16,137 nt of DNA from CAYZEE01 sp964477485 (GCA_964477485.1 CAYZEE010000026.1:1-16137), one strand, 5' to 3'. Positions 6,281 through 13,700 are shown, numbered from the stretch's first letter. Program-made: numbers and translations. The notes: generated by a model from the sequence alone, not told the origin.

Positions 6281-6706
6281 ATGGCTAAGAAAATTAAAAC
6301 AATCATAAAATTAAATATTCCCGGCGGGGAGGCTACTCCTGCGCAGCCCGTAGGGCCTGCTTTAGGACAACACGGGCTCCCTATAATGGAATTCGTTAGG
6401 GCATTTAACGAGAGGACAGAAGGCCAGAAAGGGACCATTATTCCTGCGGTAATTACGGTTTATGAGGACAGAACCTTTTCCTTTGTTACAAAAAAACCGC
6501 CGGTTGTTGAGATGATAAAAAAATCCCTCGGCCGAGAAAAGGCTTCGCAAAAACCGGGAAGAGAAAGCGCCGGAAAGCTTACAAAGACTCAGGTTGAGGA
6601 AATTGCCAAGGCAAAAATGGAGGACTTAAATACAGATAACGTTGAACAGGCAATGAAAGTAGTTGCAGGAACAGCAAGGTCGATGGGAATACAAGTAGAA
6701 AGTTAA
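6281..6706 (+). CDS. rplK: 50S ribosomal protein L11
   Basis: A 141-residue protein, the canonical length for L11, which binds the GTPase-associated region of 23S rRNA. The N-terminal domain has the typical IKLNIPGGEATPAQPVGPAL and the GLPIMEFVRAFNERT segment. The C-terminal RNA-binding domain contains KKPPVVEMIKKSLG and ends with VEQAMKVVAGTARSMGIQVE. I chose ATG 6281 (MAKKIKTIIK) because it matches the family start. An in-frame ATG at 6275 and a TTG at 6269 lie in the upstream repeat. Confidence 0.97.
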   Translation: MAKKIKTIIKLNIPGGEATPAQPVGPALGQHGLPIMEFVRAFNERTEGQKGTIIPAVITVYEDRTFSFVTKKPPVVEMIKKSLGREKASQKPGRESAGKLTKTQVEEIAKAKMEDLNTDNVEQAMKVVAGTARSMGIQVES

Positions 6707-6711
6707 AAATT

Positions 6712-7542
6712 ATGGGAAAAATTAGAGTAAAAACCTTAGGAATAGACGAAAAAGAGAAACAGGAAGAAAAAAGACTAAAGCAGAAAAAAGAAGCCAAGAA
6801 AATGGCTAAGGGGGCCCATGGAGGCGAGCGGGTCACTGCAGTCGGCCCAAGCGAGAAAGAACTGGAAATGGCAATAACCGGGGAGAAAGAGATAGAAAAA
6901 CCCGCAAAAGAGTTAAAAGTTCAAAAAGACGAAAAAAAAGTCAAAAAGACAGCAAAACGTAACCGTTCCAAAAATTATCAAACACGTGTCAAATTGATAG
7001 ATAAATCCAAAACCTATCCTTTATCCGATGCTTTAAAGACATTATCTGAATTTAAAAAAGCAAATTTTGATGAAACAGTCGAGCTTCACCTAAACACTAT
7101 AACAAATGGGATTTCCGAAACCCTCACCCTCCCCCACGGCACCGGAAAAAACATAAAAGTGGCTATAGCTGATGACAAATTAATATCGGAGGTTGAAAAA
7201 GGCAAAATTGATTTTGATGTTCTCATATCTACTCCTTCTATGATGCCGAAATTGGCAAAAGTGGCAAGGATTTTAGGACCTCGGGGTCTTATGCCAAATC
7301 CCAAAAACGGAACCATCACAGACAAACCGGAGGATCTTATTAAAAAATATGAAGGCGGACAAATCGTGATTAAAACAGAGTCAAAAGCGCCGATCATCCA
7401 CGCTACAGTCGGTAAAATTTCTTTCGGAGAAAAAAAACTTGCAGATAATATCAAGGTTCTAATTGACGCCATCAAAAAAGAAAACATCAACAAGGCCGTA
7501 CTTAAAAGCACAATGTCTCCCGGGATAAAGGTAAAAATATAA
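6712..7542 (+). CDS. rplA: 50S ribosomal protein L1 with long charged N-terminal extension
   Basis: The C-terminal portion of this 276-residue protein is L1, which forms the L1 stalk. RSKNYQTRVKLIDKSKTYPL (from about residue 83) matches the usual start, LPHGTGKNIKVAI is the domain I/II block, and ARILGPRGLMPNPKNGTIT is the family signature. Two things are odd. Residues 1-82 are an extra Lys/Glu-rich, coiled-coil-prone extension beginning MGKIRVKTLG. The L1 core itself is short, at about 194 residues instead of about 230. The usual segment between the VAV strand and DFDV is cut to VAIADDKLISEVEKGKIDFD, and the loop before STMSPGIKVKI is short. I recall similar extensions in Microgenomates L1, but cannot check. 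The gene starts five bases after rplK and is convergent with the GT4 gene. Confidence 0.95.
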   Translation: MGKIRVKTLGIDEKEKQEEKRLKQKKEAKKMAKGAHGGERVTAVGPSEKELEMAITGEKEIEKPAKELKVQKDEKKVKKTAKRNRSKNYQTRVKLIDKSKTYPLSDALKTLSEFKKANFDETVELHLNTITNGISETLTLPHGTGKNIKVAIADDKLISEVEKGKIDFDVLISTPSMMPKLAKVARILGPRGLMPNPKNGTITDKPEDLIKKYEGGQIVIKTESKAPIIHATVGKISFGEKKLADNIKVLIDAIKKENINKAVLKSTMSPGIKVKI

Positions 7543-7550
7543 AAAGAGGG

Positions 7551-8828
7551 CTATTCCGGCCGTTTTGATCTCCATTTTGGCAGCTCTCCATAACGGACCA
7601 GAACTTCATCGTAATAAGCTAAGTGCTGAGATGCGATTATCTCCCAGGCAAATTTTTCTTTCACGTCATTTACTGATCTTTCCCTAATTTCTCTTGCTCT
7701 GTCATCCGGTAGATTTAAAACTTTGTTAATCTGCCTGGCGAGGCTGTCTGCATCAAAGGGTTTTGCCATAAAATCTTTTAGGTCATCCCCTATTGCCTCG
7801 TTTTGTCCTCTTATATTTGTACAAACTACCAAAGCTCCACAGCTTCTTGCCTGGACAATCGTTCTATTGAAGCCTTCTCCTCCTATAGAGGGACAAGCGA
7901 CAACATCAGCGCTTCTGTATGCCCTGGCAAGGTCCTCTTTTGGAATCATTCCAAGAAATTCTACATCCGGAATTTCTTCTTTTTTAGCCAGCTCTTTTAG
8001 ATGTTCTGTCGAATCCCCAACTCCGGCTATTTTAAGTTTGATATTATCAAACCCAACCCGCCTAAGAAGTGAATAAGCCTCGAGAAGATATTCAAGTCCT
8101 TTTCTTCCATCATGTCTTCCGGCAAAAAAGATTGTCTTCTTCCCGTCCTGCCACTCTTCAAATTTAGGTCCATCGGGATTGAAAAATTTTATATCAATTC
8201 CGTTATAAATCACTCTATATTCTCCCGGAAACATTTCATTCCAGAATTCACGTGTGCCGTTTGAGACTGCAATCCTTCCGGACAGAGCTTCTTCAATAGT
8301 TTTTATATATCCCATTGTGACCCCAGCCGGAATGCCATATTTAAATTTAGGTCTTCGAAGCACTTTTACCAGAAAAGAATAAATCTTTGCCCGATTATCA
8401 ATTCCATGCGGCGGGTAACCGGCATGAAATTGTCCTATCACAGGAACAGTTCTTTTCTCATGTTCGTCTTTGGGAATAGCAGAAAAAAGTGTGTGAGAAG
8501 AATTGGGAACTGCAGGCTCGTGGGATACAATAATATGGGGTTTTATTGCAGAAAGTATACGCCCTGCCTGTCCTTTATCAAACGTAATTGCCGCATCTGC
8601 CCTGGTGCCCACCGCTCGTATGCTCACTGCTCTGCCCAAATGATAATCGGACTGATCTTTTTTGCCTCCGTTATTGGTAGGACCGACTTTTGTGACAGTG
8701 CATCCTAAATCCTCAAGATGAGGAGTTATTTCGGTGATAAAATCGCTTACTCCGCTTGGAATATCTCTGCGTATAGGATAAGGGGAATGAATAAGAACTT
8801 TTAATCTTGAACTTCTCTCAGGACTCAT
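7551..8828 (-). CDS. GT4-family (group 1) glycosyltransferase
   Basis: A GT-B glycosyltransferase of 425 residues from my chosen start. LKVLIHSPYPIRRDIPSGVS is the N-terminal Rossmann start. VIYNGIDIKFFNP, FFAGRHDGRKGLEYLLEAY, FLGMIPKEDLARAYRSADVV and CPSIGGEGFNRTIVQARSCG form the C-terminal nucleotide-sugar domain. The E-x7-E donor motif reads EGFNRTIVQ, so the second Glu is Gln (coded near 7850-7885), an unusual change. The longest frame starts at ATG 8882, but an extended -10 (TGTTAAAAT) sits inside it with its +7 base adjacent to ATG 8828, favouring the shorter leaderless product that starts MSPERSS. Donor and acceptor are unknown; PimB-like mannosyltransfer or polysaccharide assembly are possible. 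It sits in opposite orientation between rplA and rplJ and so interrupts the ribosomal operon. Confidence 0.9.
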   Translation of the reverse strand: MSPERSSRLKVLIHSPYPIRRDIPSGVSDFITEITPHLEDLGCTVTKVGPTNNGGKKDQSDYHLGRAVSIRAVGTRADAAITFDKGQAGRILSAIKPHIIVSHEPAVPNSSHTLFSAIPKDEHEKRTVPVIGQFHAGYPPHGIDNRAKIYSFLVKVLRRPKFKYGIPAGVTMGYIKTIEEALSGRIAVSNGTREFWNEMFPGEYRVIYNGIDIKFFNPDGPKFEEWQDGKKTIFFAGRHDGRKGLEYLLEAYSLLRRVGFDNIKLKIAGVGDSTEHLKELAKKEEIPDVEFLGMIPKEDLARAYRSADVVACPSIGGEGFNRTIVQARSCGALVVCTNIRGQNEAIGDDLKDFMAKPFDADSLARQINKVLNLPDDRAREIRERSVNDVKEKFAWEIIASQHLAYYDEVLVRYGELPKWRSKRPE

Positions 8829-8835
8829 AGAGCGG

Positions 8836-8844
8836 ATTTTAACA
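8836..8844 (-). promoter_or_regulatory. Extended -10 deciding the GT4 start
   Basis: On the minus strand the sequence is TGTTAAAAT, one change from TGnTATAAT. The predicted start is base 8829, one base before ATG 8828, matching the leaderless pattern of rpmG and the GNAT gene. If used, the upstream ATG at 8882 is not in the message. Confidence 0.5.
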
Positions 8845-8904
8845 TACTTCTTGACTAATTCAAAATGTTTTGTTAAACTCATAAAACCTAAGACAGCAAG
8901 AGCT

Positions 8905-9003
8905 CAGTAGCTAGCAATTAGCGACTAGCAACTAGAACATAAGAACTTGCCGATGGTAAATAATTGAAACTAATCACTAATTGCTAGTGGCTAGTTGCTA
9001 ATT
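8905..9003. repeat. Dispersed CTAGTTGCTAAT-type repeat, copy C (inverted pair)
   Basis: In the divergent region between the GT4 gene and rplJ, one cluster (about 8910-8935: CTAGCAATTAGCGACTAGC and following) is the approximate reverse complement of a second (about 8974-9002: CACTAATTGCTAGTGGCTAG and following). About 40 unrelated bases lie between. The pair could form a large stem-loop in the rplJ leader. Confidence 0.65.
8954..8962 (+). promoter_or_regulatory. Weak candidate promoter of rplJ-rplL
   Basis: TGGTAAATA in the loop between the two repeat arms is the best extended -10-like word on this strand before rplJ, but it matches the hexamer poorly. If used, the leader is about 55 bases and includes the right repeat arm and the attenuator-like hairpin. 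Confidence 0.25.
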
Positions 9004-9025
9004 ACTCTCTTAGGAGAGTTTTTTT
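9004..9025 (+). promoter_or_regulatory. Attenuator-like hairpin containing the rplJ Shine-Dalgarno
   Basis: ACTCTC (9004-9009) pairs with GAGAGT (9014-9019) around TTAG, and six T residues follow immediately before the ATG at 9026, as in an intrinsic terminator. The 3' arm also carries AGGAGAG, a strong Shine-Dalgarno nine bases from the ATG, so folding would both terminate transcription and hide the ribosome site. The position suggests autoregulation of the L10-L7/L12 pair. Confidence 0.6.
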
Positions 9026-9589
9026 ATGGAAAATAAAAAAATAAGTACTAATAGACAAAAAAAAGAGCAAATTGTCAAGGAGTTTTCAGAAAAATTGGAG
9101 AGAAGCAAAGCTTTGATTTTCGCAGATTATCAGGGTTTGACCCATAAACAGCTTGAGGCTCTTAAAAAAACCCTTAAAGCCATAAATGCCGAACTTGTTA
9201 TAACCAAGAATACTCTCCTCTCTCGTGCCCTCCAAATTTCAAATTTCAAATTTCAAATTTCAAATTTTAGTGGTCCCACGGCCACAGTTTTCGCCTACGA
9301 TGACGTAATCCCTGCCTTGAAACAAATTACCAAAACTATAAAAGAATTGGGCAAACCAATAATTAAATTTGGCATTCTCGACAATCAAGCGCTTACAGAT
9401 GCTCAATTGCTAAAATTAGCCTCTCTACCTTCTCGCGATATACTTCTTACCCAAGTTGCAGGCGGACTCAAATCCCCTATTTTTGGTCTGCACCGTGCCC
9501 TAAATTGGAACCTAAATAAGCTTGTATTAACTCTAAAGGCAATAGAAAATAATAAGCAACTAGCCACTAGTAAATTAGCCACTAGTTAA
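9026..9589 (+). CDS. rplJ: 50S ribosomal protein L10 with repeat-derived insert and tail
   Basis: A 187-residue L10, the base of the L7/L12 stalk. The N-terminal rRNA-binding domain shows KKEQIVKEFSEKLERSKALI, the FADYQGLT motif and LKAINAELVITKNTLLSRAL. After this an insert of about 13 residues, QISNFKFQISNF, comes before the conserved SGPTATVFAYDD. The insert is encoded by five tandem CAAATTT heptamers (9233-9267). The core continues with KPIIKFGILDNQALTDAQLLKLASLPSRDILLTQVAGGLKSPIFGL. The C-terminal helix that holds L7/L12 dimers is about LVLTLKAIENN. The last nine residues (KQLATSKLATS region) are encoded by a copy of the dispersed CTAGTTGCTAAT-type repeat. It has a Shine-Dalgarno within a hairpin and is followed by rplL. 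Confidence 0.96.
   Translation: MENKKISTNRQKKEQIVKEFSEKLERSKALIFADYQGLTHKQLEALKKTLKAINAELVITKNTLLSRALQISNFKFQISNFSGPTATVFAYDDVIPALKQITKTIKELGKPIIKFGILDNQALTDAQLLKLASLPSRDILLTQVAGGLKSPIFGLHRALNWNLNKLVLTLKAIENNKQLATSKLATS
9233..9267 (+). repeat. Five tandem CAAATTT heptamers inside rplJ
   Basis: Five perfect copies of CAAATTT run without a break (35 bases). Because 7 is prime to 3, the encoded peptide has a 21-base period (QISNFKF). Gain or loss of one or two units would frameshift L10; three units would keep the frame. Confidence 0.9.
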
Positions 9590-9620
9590 ATATTTCTAGT
9601 TGCTAGTAGCTAGTTGCTAA
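9556..9620. repeat. Dispersed CTAGTTGCTAAT-type repeat, copy D
   Basis: The block covers the last codons of rplJ (GCAACTAGCCACTAG and TTAGCCACTAG words) and the start of the rplL leader (CTAGTTGCTAGTAGCTAGTT). The two halves are inverted with respect to each other and could form a stem spanning the rplJ stop codon. Confidence 0.7.
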
Positions 9621-9627
9621 ATTGAAT

Positions 9628-9635
9628 GGAGGTGA
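9628..9635 (+). promoter_or_regulatory. Consensus Shine-Dalgarno of rplL
   Basis: GGAGGTGA lies seven bases upstream of the rplL ATG. It is the strongest ribosome-binding site in the window; nearly all other genes have none. It fits the need for several L7/L12 copies per ribosome. Confidence 0.85.
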
Positions 9636-9641
9636 AATTAT

Positions 9642-10034
9642 ATGGCAGACAAAAAAAACAAAACTGAAGAATTATTAAAAACAGTTGAAGAAATGTCAGT
9701 TCTTGAGCTTTCTGAATTTGTAAAGGCTCTGGAGGAAAAATTCGGCGTATCAGCTGCTATGATGACCGCAGCACCGGCTACCGGAGCACCAGCAGCATCT
9801 GAAGAGCCGAAAGAGGAACAAACTGTATTCAACGTCGTTATTGCAAACTCAGGCGCAAATAAAATCGCAGTTATCAAAGCTTTAAGAGAATTAGTGCCTA
9901 CTTTGGGACTAAAAGAAGCAAAAGATTTGGTTGACGCTGCGCCAAAGGAAGTAATGAACCAAGTAAATAAGAAAACAGGAGAAGAGGCTAAACAGAAACT
10001 AACCGCAGCAGGCGCAACCGTAGAACTTAAATAA
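9642..10034 (+). CDS. rplL: 50S ribosomal protein L7/L12
   Basis: A 130-residue stalk protein that recruits translational GTPases. The N-terminal dimerisation domain (about residues 8-40, LLKTVEEMSVLELSEFVKAL) is followed by an Ala/Pro-rich hinge (about 42-62, including AAPATGAPAASEE). The C-terminal domain has FNVVIANSGANKIAVIKALR and ends GLKEAKDLVDAAPKEVMNQV...AAGATVELK, with the typical KIAVIKxxRE and GLKEAKDLV motifs. Length is normal. rpoB, which usually follows, is absent here; a convergent gene begins six bases after the stop. Confidence 0.98.
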   Translation: MADKKNKTEELLKTVEEMSVLELSEFVKALEEKFGVSAAMMTAAPATGAPAASEEPKEEQTVFNVVIANSGANKIAVIKALRELVPTLGLKEAKDLVDAAPKEVMNQVNKKTGEEAKQKLTAAGATVELK

Positions 10035-10040
10035 TAAAAT

Positions 10041-10253
10041 CTACATTTCGCTTTTTTGCTGAATTCCCAGAAGCCAGAGGACTGCATCTTTTTTGTAGCG
10101 TCTGTCCCCTCTTGAATTAATGCGGATTGCAGGAAGTTTGCCTCTTTTTCCCCATCTTTTTATTGTAAGAGGAGAAACCCGTAGGATTTGGGCGACTTCA
10201 CGTACTGTAAGAAGATCTGGTAGGTTATTGATTGATAGAGTTTGATTTAACAT
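10041..10253 (-). CDS. Small helix-turn-helix DNA-binding protein (MerR/excisionase-like)
   Basis: A 70-residue protein made almost entirely of one winged helix-turn-helix of the HTH_17 / excisionase type. LLTVREVAQILRVSPLTIKR (about residues 14-33) is the helix-turn-helix, and KLPAIRINSRGDRRYKKDAVLWLL is the wing and last helix. Such proteins bind DNA as regulators or as recombination directionality factors; no integrase is visible, so a transcriptional role is more likely. It is convergent with rplL (six bases apart) and lies downstream of the adhesin/four-helix pair on the same strand, with its own candidate promoter. Confidence 0.85.
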   Translation of the reverse strand: MLNQTLSINNLPDLLTVREVAQILRVSPLTIKRWGKRGKLPAIRINSRGDRRYKKDAVLWLLGIQQKSEM

Positions 10254-10303
10254 AGCCTCAAAAACTAGGATTATTTATTCGTTAATTAGTTATAAAGTAA
10301 CAA

Positions 10304-10312
10304 ACTATAACA
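10304..10312 (-). promoter_or_regulatory. Extended -10 promoter of the HTH gene
   Basis: On the minus strand this reads TGTTATAGT, one mismatch to TGnTATAAT. The predicted start is near 10297, leaving an AT-rich leader of about 44 bases. A TTGACA at 10317-10322 is only seven bases upstream and is probably not its -35. Confidence 0.4.
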
Positions 10313-10374
10313 ACTTTGTCAAGAGGGAAATTCAGCGAAAATTAAGATTGAGCTTGATTTAAAGGGATTAAAAT

Positions 10375-10722
10375 CTAACTTTGAAGAGAAGTCAAACGCG
10401 AGAAGATTTTTATCAGTTCTTCACTTTCATCTTCCAGATTGTCAATTCTTTTACTTTTGCTGGTTTTCTTAAGAACCCTGACCCAGTATCTTGTCTCCCG
10501 CACTTCCCTTTTTGCCTCATTCATTTTCATGACAAATTCCTTCCCCGCCCCTGCCTTTTTTGCTTTTCCATAAACTTCTTCTGTCATCTTAATCTTTCTT
10601 GCAATCTGGTTAGACAGCACGAAATTTACATTAGAAAGCGGCAGCTCCTCCTTTAATTCCATCGCAGCGTATAAAAGGCTTACTATCCTTTTTTCTATGT
10701 AAAGACTGAGTTCAGTGCTCAT
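10375..10722 (-). CDS. Four-helix-bundle protein (S23/IVS-like family)
   Basis: A 115-residue, highly charged and helical protein. The centre matches the S23 / four-helix-bundle family common in CPR genomes: MKMNEAKREVRETRYWVRVL (about residues 66-85) corresponds to the family block xxSANETKYWLxLL, followed by KKTSKSK and a last helix ESEELIKIFSRLTSLQ. Relatives include proteins from 23S rRNA intervening sequences and the Avd accessory protein of diversity-generating retroelements. The biochemical role of stand-alone members is unknown. The start lies 12 bases after the adhesin stop, so the two are probably co-transcribed. No reverse transcriptase or template repeat is seen in the window. Confidence 0.7.
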   Translation of the reverse strand: MSTELSLYIEKRIVSLLYAAMELKEELPLSNVNFVLSNQIARKIKMTEEVYGKAKKAGAGKEFVMKMNEAKREVRETRYWVRVLKKTSKSKRIDNLEDESEELIKIFSRLTSLQS

Positions 10723-10734
10723 ATAAATTTAAAA

Positions 10735-13700
10735 TTATTTCTTCTCGTCCACTATCCACCAGTCAAACTTTATATCCTGTGCGTACGGATGTTCTACCTC
10801 AACTGTGAATCCGGTTCCCGCCGACTTCTTGCTTACTATCAATTCCTGTCCTCCGGTCTTTGAAGTCGCCGTCACAAATATCTTGGAGTTAGCGGTAACA
10901 GCAGCTGTTGAAATATCAACCGACGTCTTCCCTGCTCCAATCAATCCCGAACCCAGCGAAGGCGAAGCTGGGTTTGACGCGGTGTCTATATTAATCTTTG
11001 TAGTCGTTATCTCTCCTTGCGTCTTTATGTTTCCCTTTGTATCTATTGTTACCTCCCCTGCAAGTATGTTTATTCCTCCAAGCTGATTGCTCTGTAGATT
11101 CAAATCGCCAACGCTGTTTATACTCGCCCCCCCGTTTCCGTTGTTAAGAGACGTATCCATTCCGTGGATAGACAAAAGTCCGGATGCTATATTTCCTGTA
11201 ATTCCCAAATCGCCCAGAGTAGTCCTTCCCAGAACCATAAGGCTTCCTGATATTGTCGCGTTCTGGGCATTTATATTTGCAAGATCCGAGCCAAGAGCCG
11301 ACTGCGAAGCCGCGTTTGACGCGGATGCGGCCAGAACGCTCTGCATAAACGCCGACTGCGAAGAGCTGTCTAGAATCATTGTCTTAAGATCGACAATCTG
11401 GGCCTCCGCGCTCGCCACCCTGTCCTTAAGGTCTATGAAATCAGGATTAGTTGCCAGATCAAAGCTTGCCGAGCTTGTAGAGACAGGGGTTGGCGCAGGA
11501 GTAATGGTTGCTGATGTCGTTGCCGAAGTATTTATGCCAAGACTTGACGCGACTTGGCTTGCCGACGGCGTCGCAGTTGTCGCCAAGCCTCCATTCGAAG
11601 TAAGATAAACCGACGGATCGTACCAGGTTTGATTCAAAGAAACCATCACTTCCCCGGTGGTATCTGTTGCGGGATTATAAGTTCCAAGAGCACGGCCTAC
11701 TATAACCCCAACTTTTGTAGCCTTCTCTACTGTCCCGGCAGTTGTTGAAGATGCTGTTAGGGGATCAGATGGATTTATAATACCACTGTCTGATGCAATC
11801 TTTACAGGCAGCTGTCCTACAAGACCTACCAGCACATAATTCGGATCATCAGTATGATTGCCTACGCCGACAAATCCTGCATTACTCGATACAATCCCCA
11901 GAATACTTCCGCTGTCTCCGCTGCATTTTGTAACTCCGCCTTTTGCGCTTAGACAGACCAGGTCTCCGGCACTAATACTCTCCGAAGGATCTGCTTTCTT
12001 ATAATACTCGGCATAATCCCCTCCGTTTGCATCATAGGTAACAGTGTTGCTCGTTCCGTTCCCCCGAATTTTTCCCAAAATTGCGCCGTTTCCGTTTAGA
12101 AATGCCATCCAGTAATTGGTAGTTGACGGCGTAGTCTGTCCCAACTGAAGAGCCAGTACGCTCATTTCATCTGTTGTCCTACCATCTTCATTTCTAAAGA
12201 ATGCAGTCGCTGTTGCTGTCTGGCTATCTGCTACATCAAGCATAAATGATGGAGTCCTGCCAATACCAACCTGTCCAGTACTATTTACAGTAAACATTAT
12301 GGGATTGAAGGTAATATCCGCATATCCCCACATGTAGCCTGTATCCGTTGTCCCCGGGGGCCCACCGGAGCTTGCACTATACCAAGAGCTATTTATCGTT
12401 ATATCTCCTTGAGTCACAGGAGTAGTATAGGAGAGGTAACAATAGTGATTAGTCCCGCTTTCCTGAGCAACGTAATATACAGAACCGCTTTTTAAAAATA
12501 CGGGAGATATGCTCGCATAGACCCAATTTGAAGCCCCATTTGCCGTAACACTTGCGCTTGCCAACACATTGCCTAGTGAATCGTAAAGTCTCACTGTTCT
12601 TGTTCCGGAATCGGCTCTTAGTCCCAATTGAGTAACGTCTCCATTTACATTTGGAGTAAATTTATAACCCATGTTATAGTCAAAAGAAGTTATACAATCT
12701 GGAGTAGAAATACCTGTATTCTGTAAAGGATTTTGGGTGCCGTTACCGCTGGATTCCATTTTAAAAGATTTATCCGTAGTATCAAAAGTAGCAAAAGATG
12801 TTCCTGCGGCATTAGCAATATTCAAAGCTGTGGTTGAATCCGAAAGAGGCTGCCAACTAGCTCCTGCAACAGATACCAGATCTCCGCTATTTGTAATCCT
12901 GAACTCTGTTGTCCCCGAAACAGAAGCTGTAAAGATATCATAGCTTGCGCCCGTCTGGTTAATGGTAAGCGTTGCGTTGGGTGTGGTCGTTCCGACTCCG
13001 ACATTTACAGCACTTGAACTTATGCCTCCAAGAACCAGAGCATTATTTTGACTTACAGTCGAATTTGCTCCAATCGCCGTAGCATTAGTAAGACTGCCTG
13101 ACTGGGGTATTGCATCATATCCAATAAATGTATCGCTTGATCCTGTTGTAAGTCCATTTCCTGCTAGATAGCCAAGGCCTGTATTATTGCCTCCTGTAGA
13201 GCTCTCCAGTGCAGAGGCTCCAATAGCTGTATTAGAACCGGAAGTGGTGTTGGAAAAGAGAGCACCGGAGCCCACGGCGGTGTTATCTGCGCCTGTGGTA
13301 TTTTCACCAAGGGTATAAGTAGCGTGAAAAAGACCAGTTGCGCCACCTATTGCAACGTTATTGCTGCCTGTAGTGTTTAGCGATAGAGCACCCTGGCCCA
13401 CGGCGACATTATAACCGCCTGTAGATAAGCCATTTTGTCCCTGGAGAGCTTGATAACCTAAAGCCGTGTTGCCAGCTGCTTTGCTGTTGAATAAGGCATA
13501 ATCTCCCAAGGCAACATTGTTGGAGTTTGTTGTGTTGTAATAAAGAGCCTCATAACCAATGCCTACGTTATCAGCACCTGTGGTGTTTGAATAGAGGCCT
13601 TGTAATCCCACGGCGGTGTTGTTGTAGCCTGTGGTGTTTGAATAGAGGCCTTGTAATCCCACGGCGGTGTTGTTGTAGCCTGNNNNNNNNNNNNNNNNNN

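Noticed and set aside
10041..10253. Excisionase of an integrated phage or element
   Set aside because: The fold fits, but no integrase, attachment repeats or other element genes are visible nearby, so a plain DNA-binding regulator is the safer call.
13577..13682. CRISPR-like direct repeats
   Set aside because: The 51-base units are contiguous with no spacers and encode an in-frame 17-residue protein repeat.
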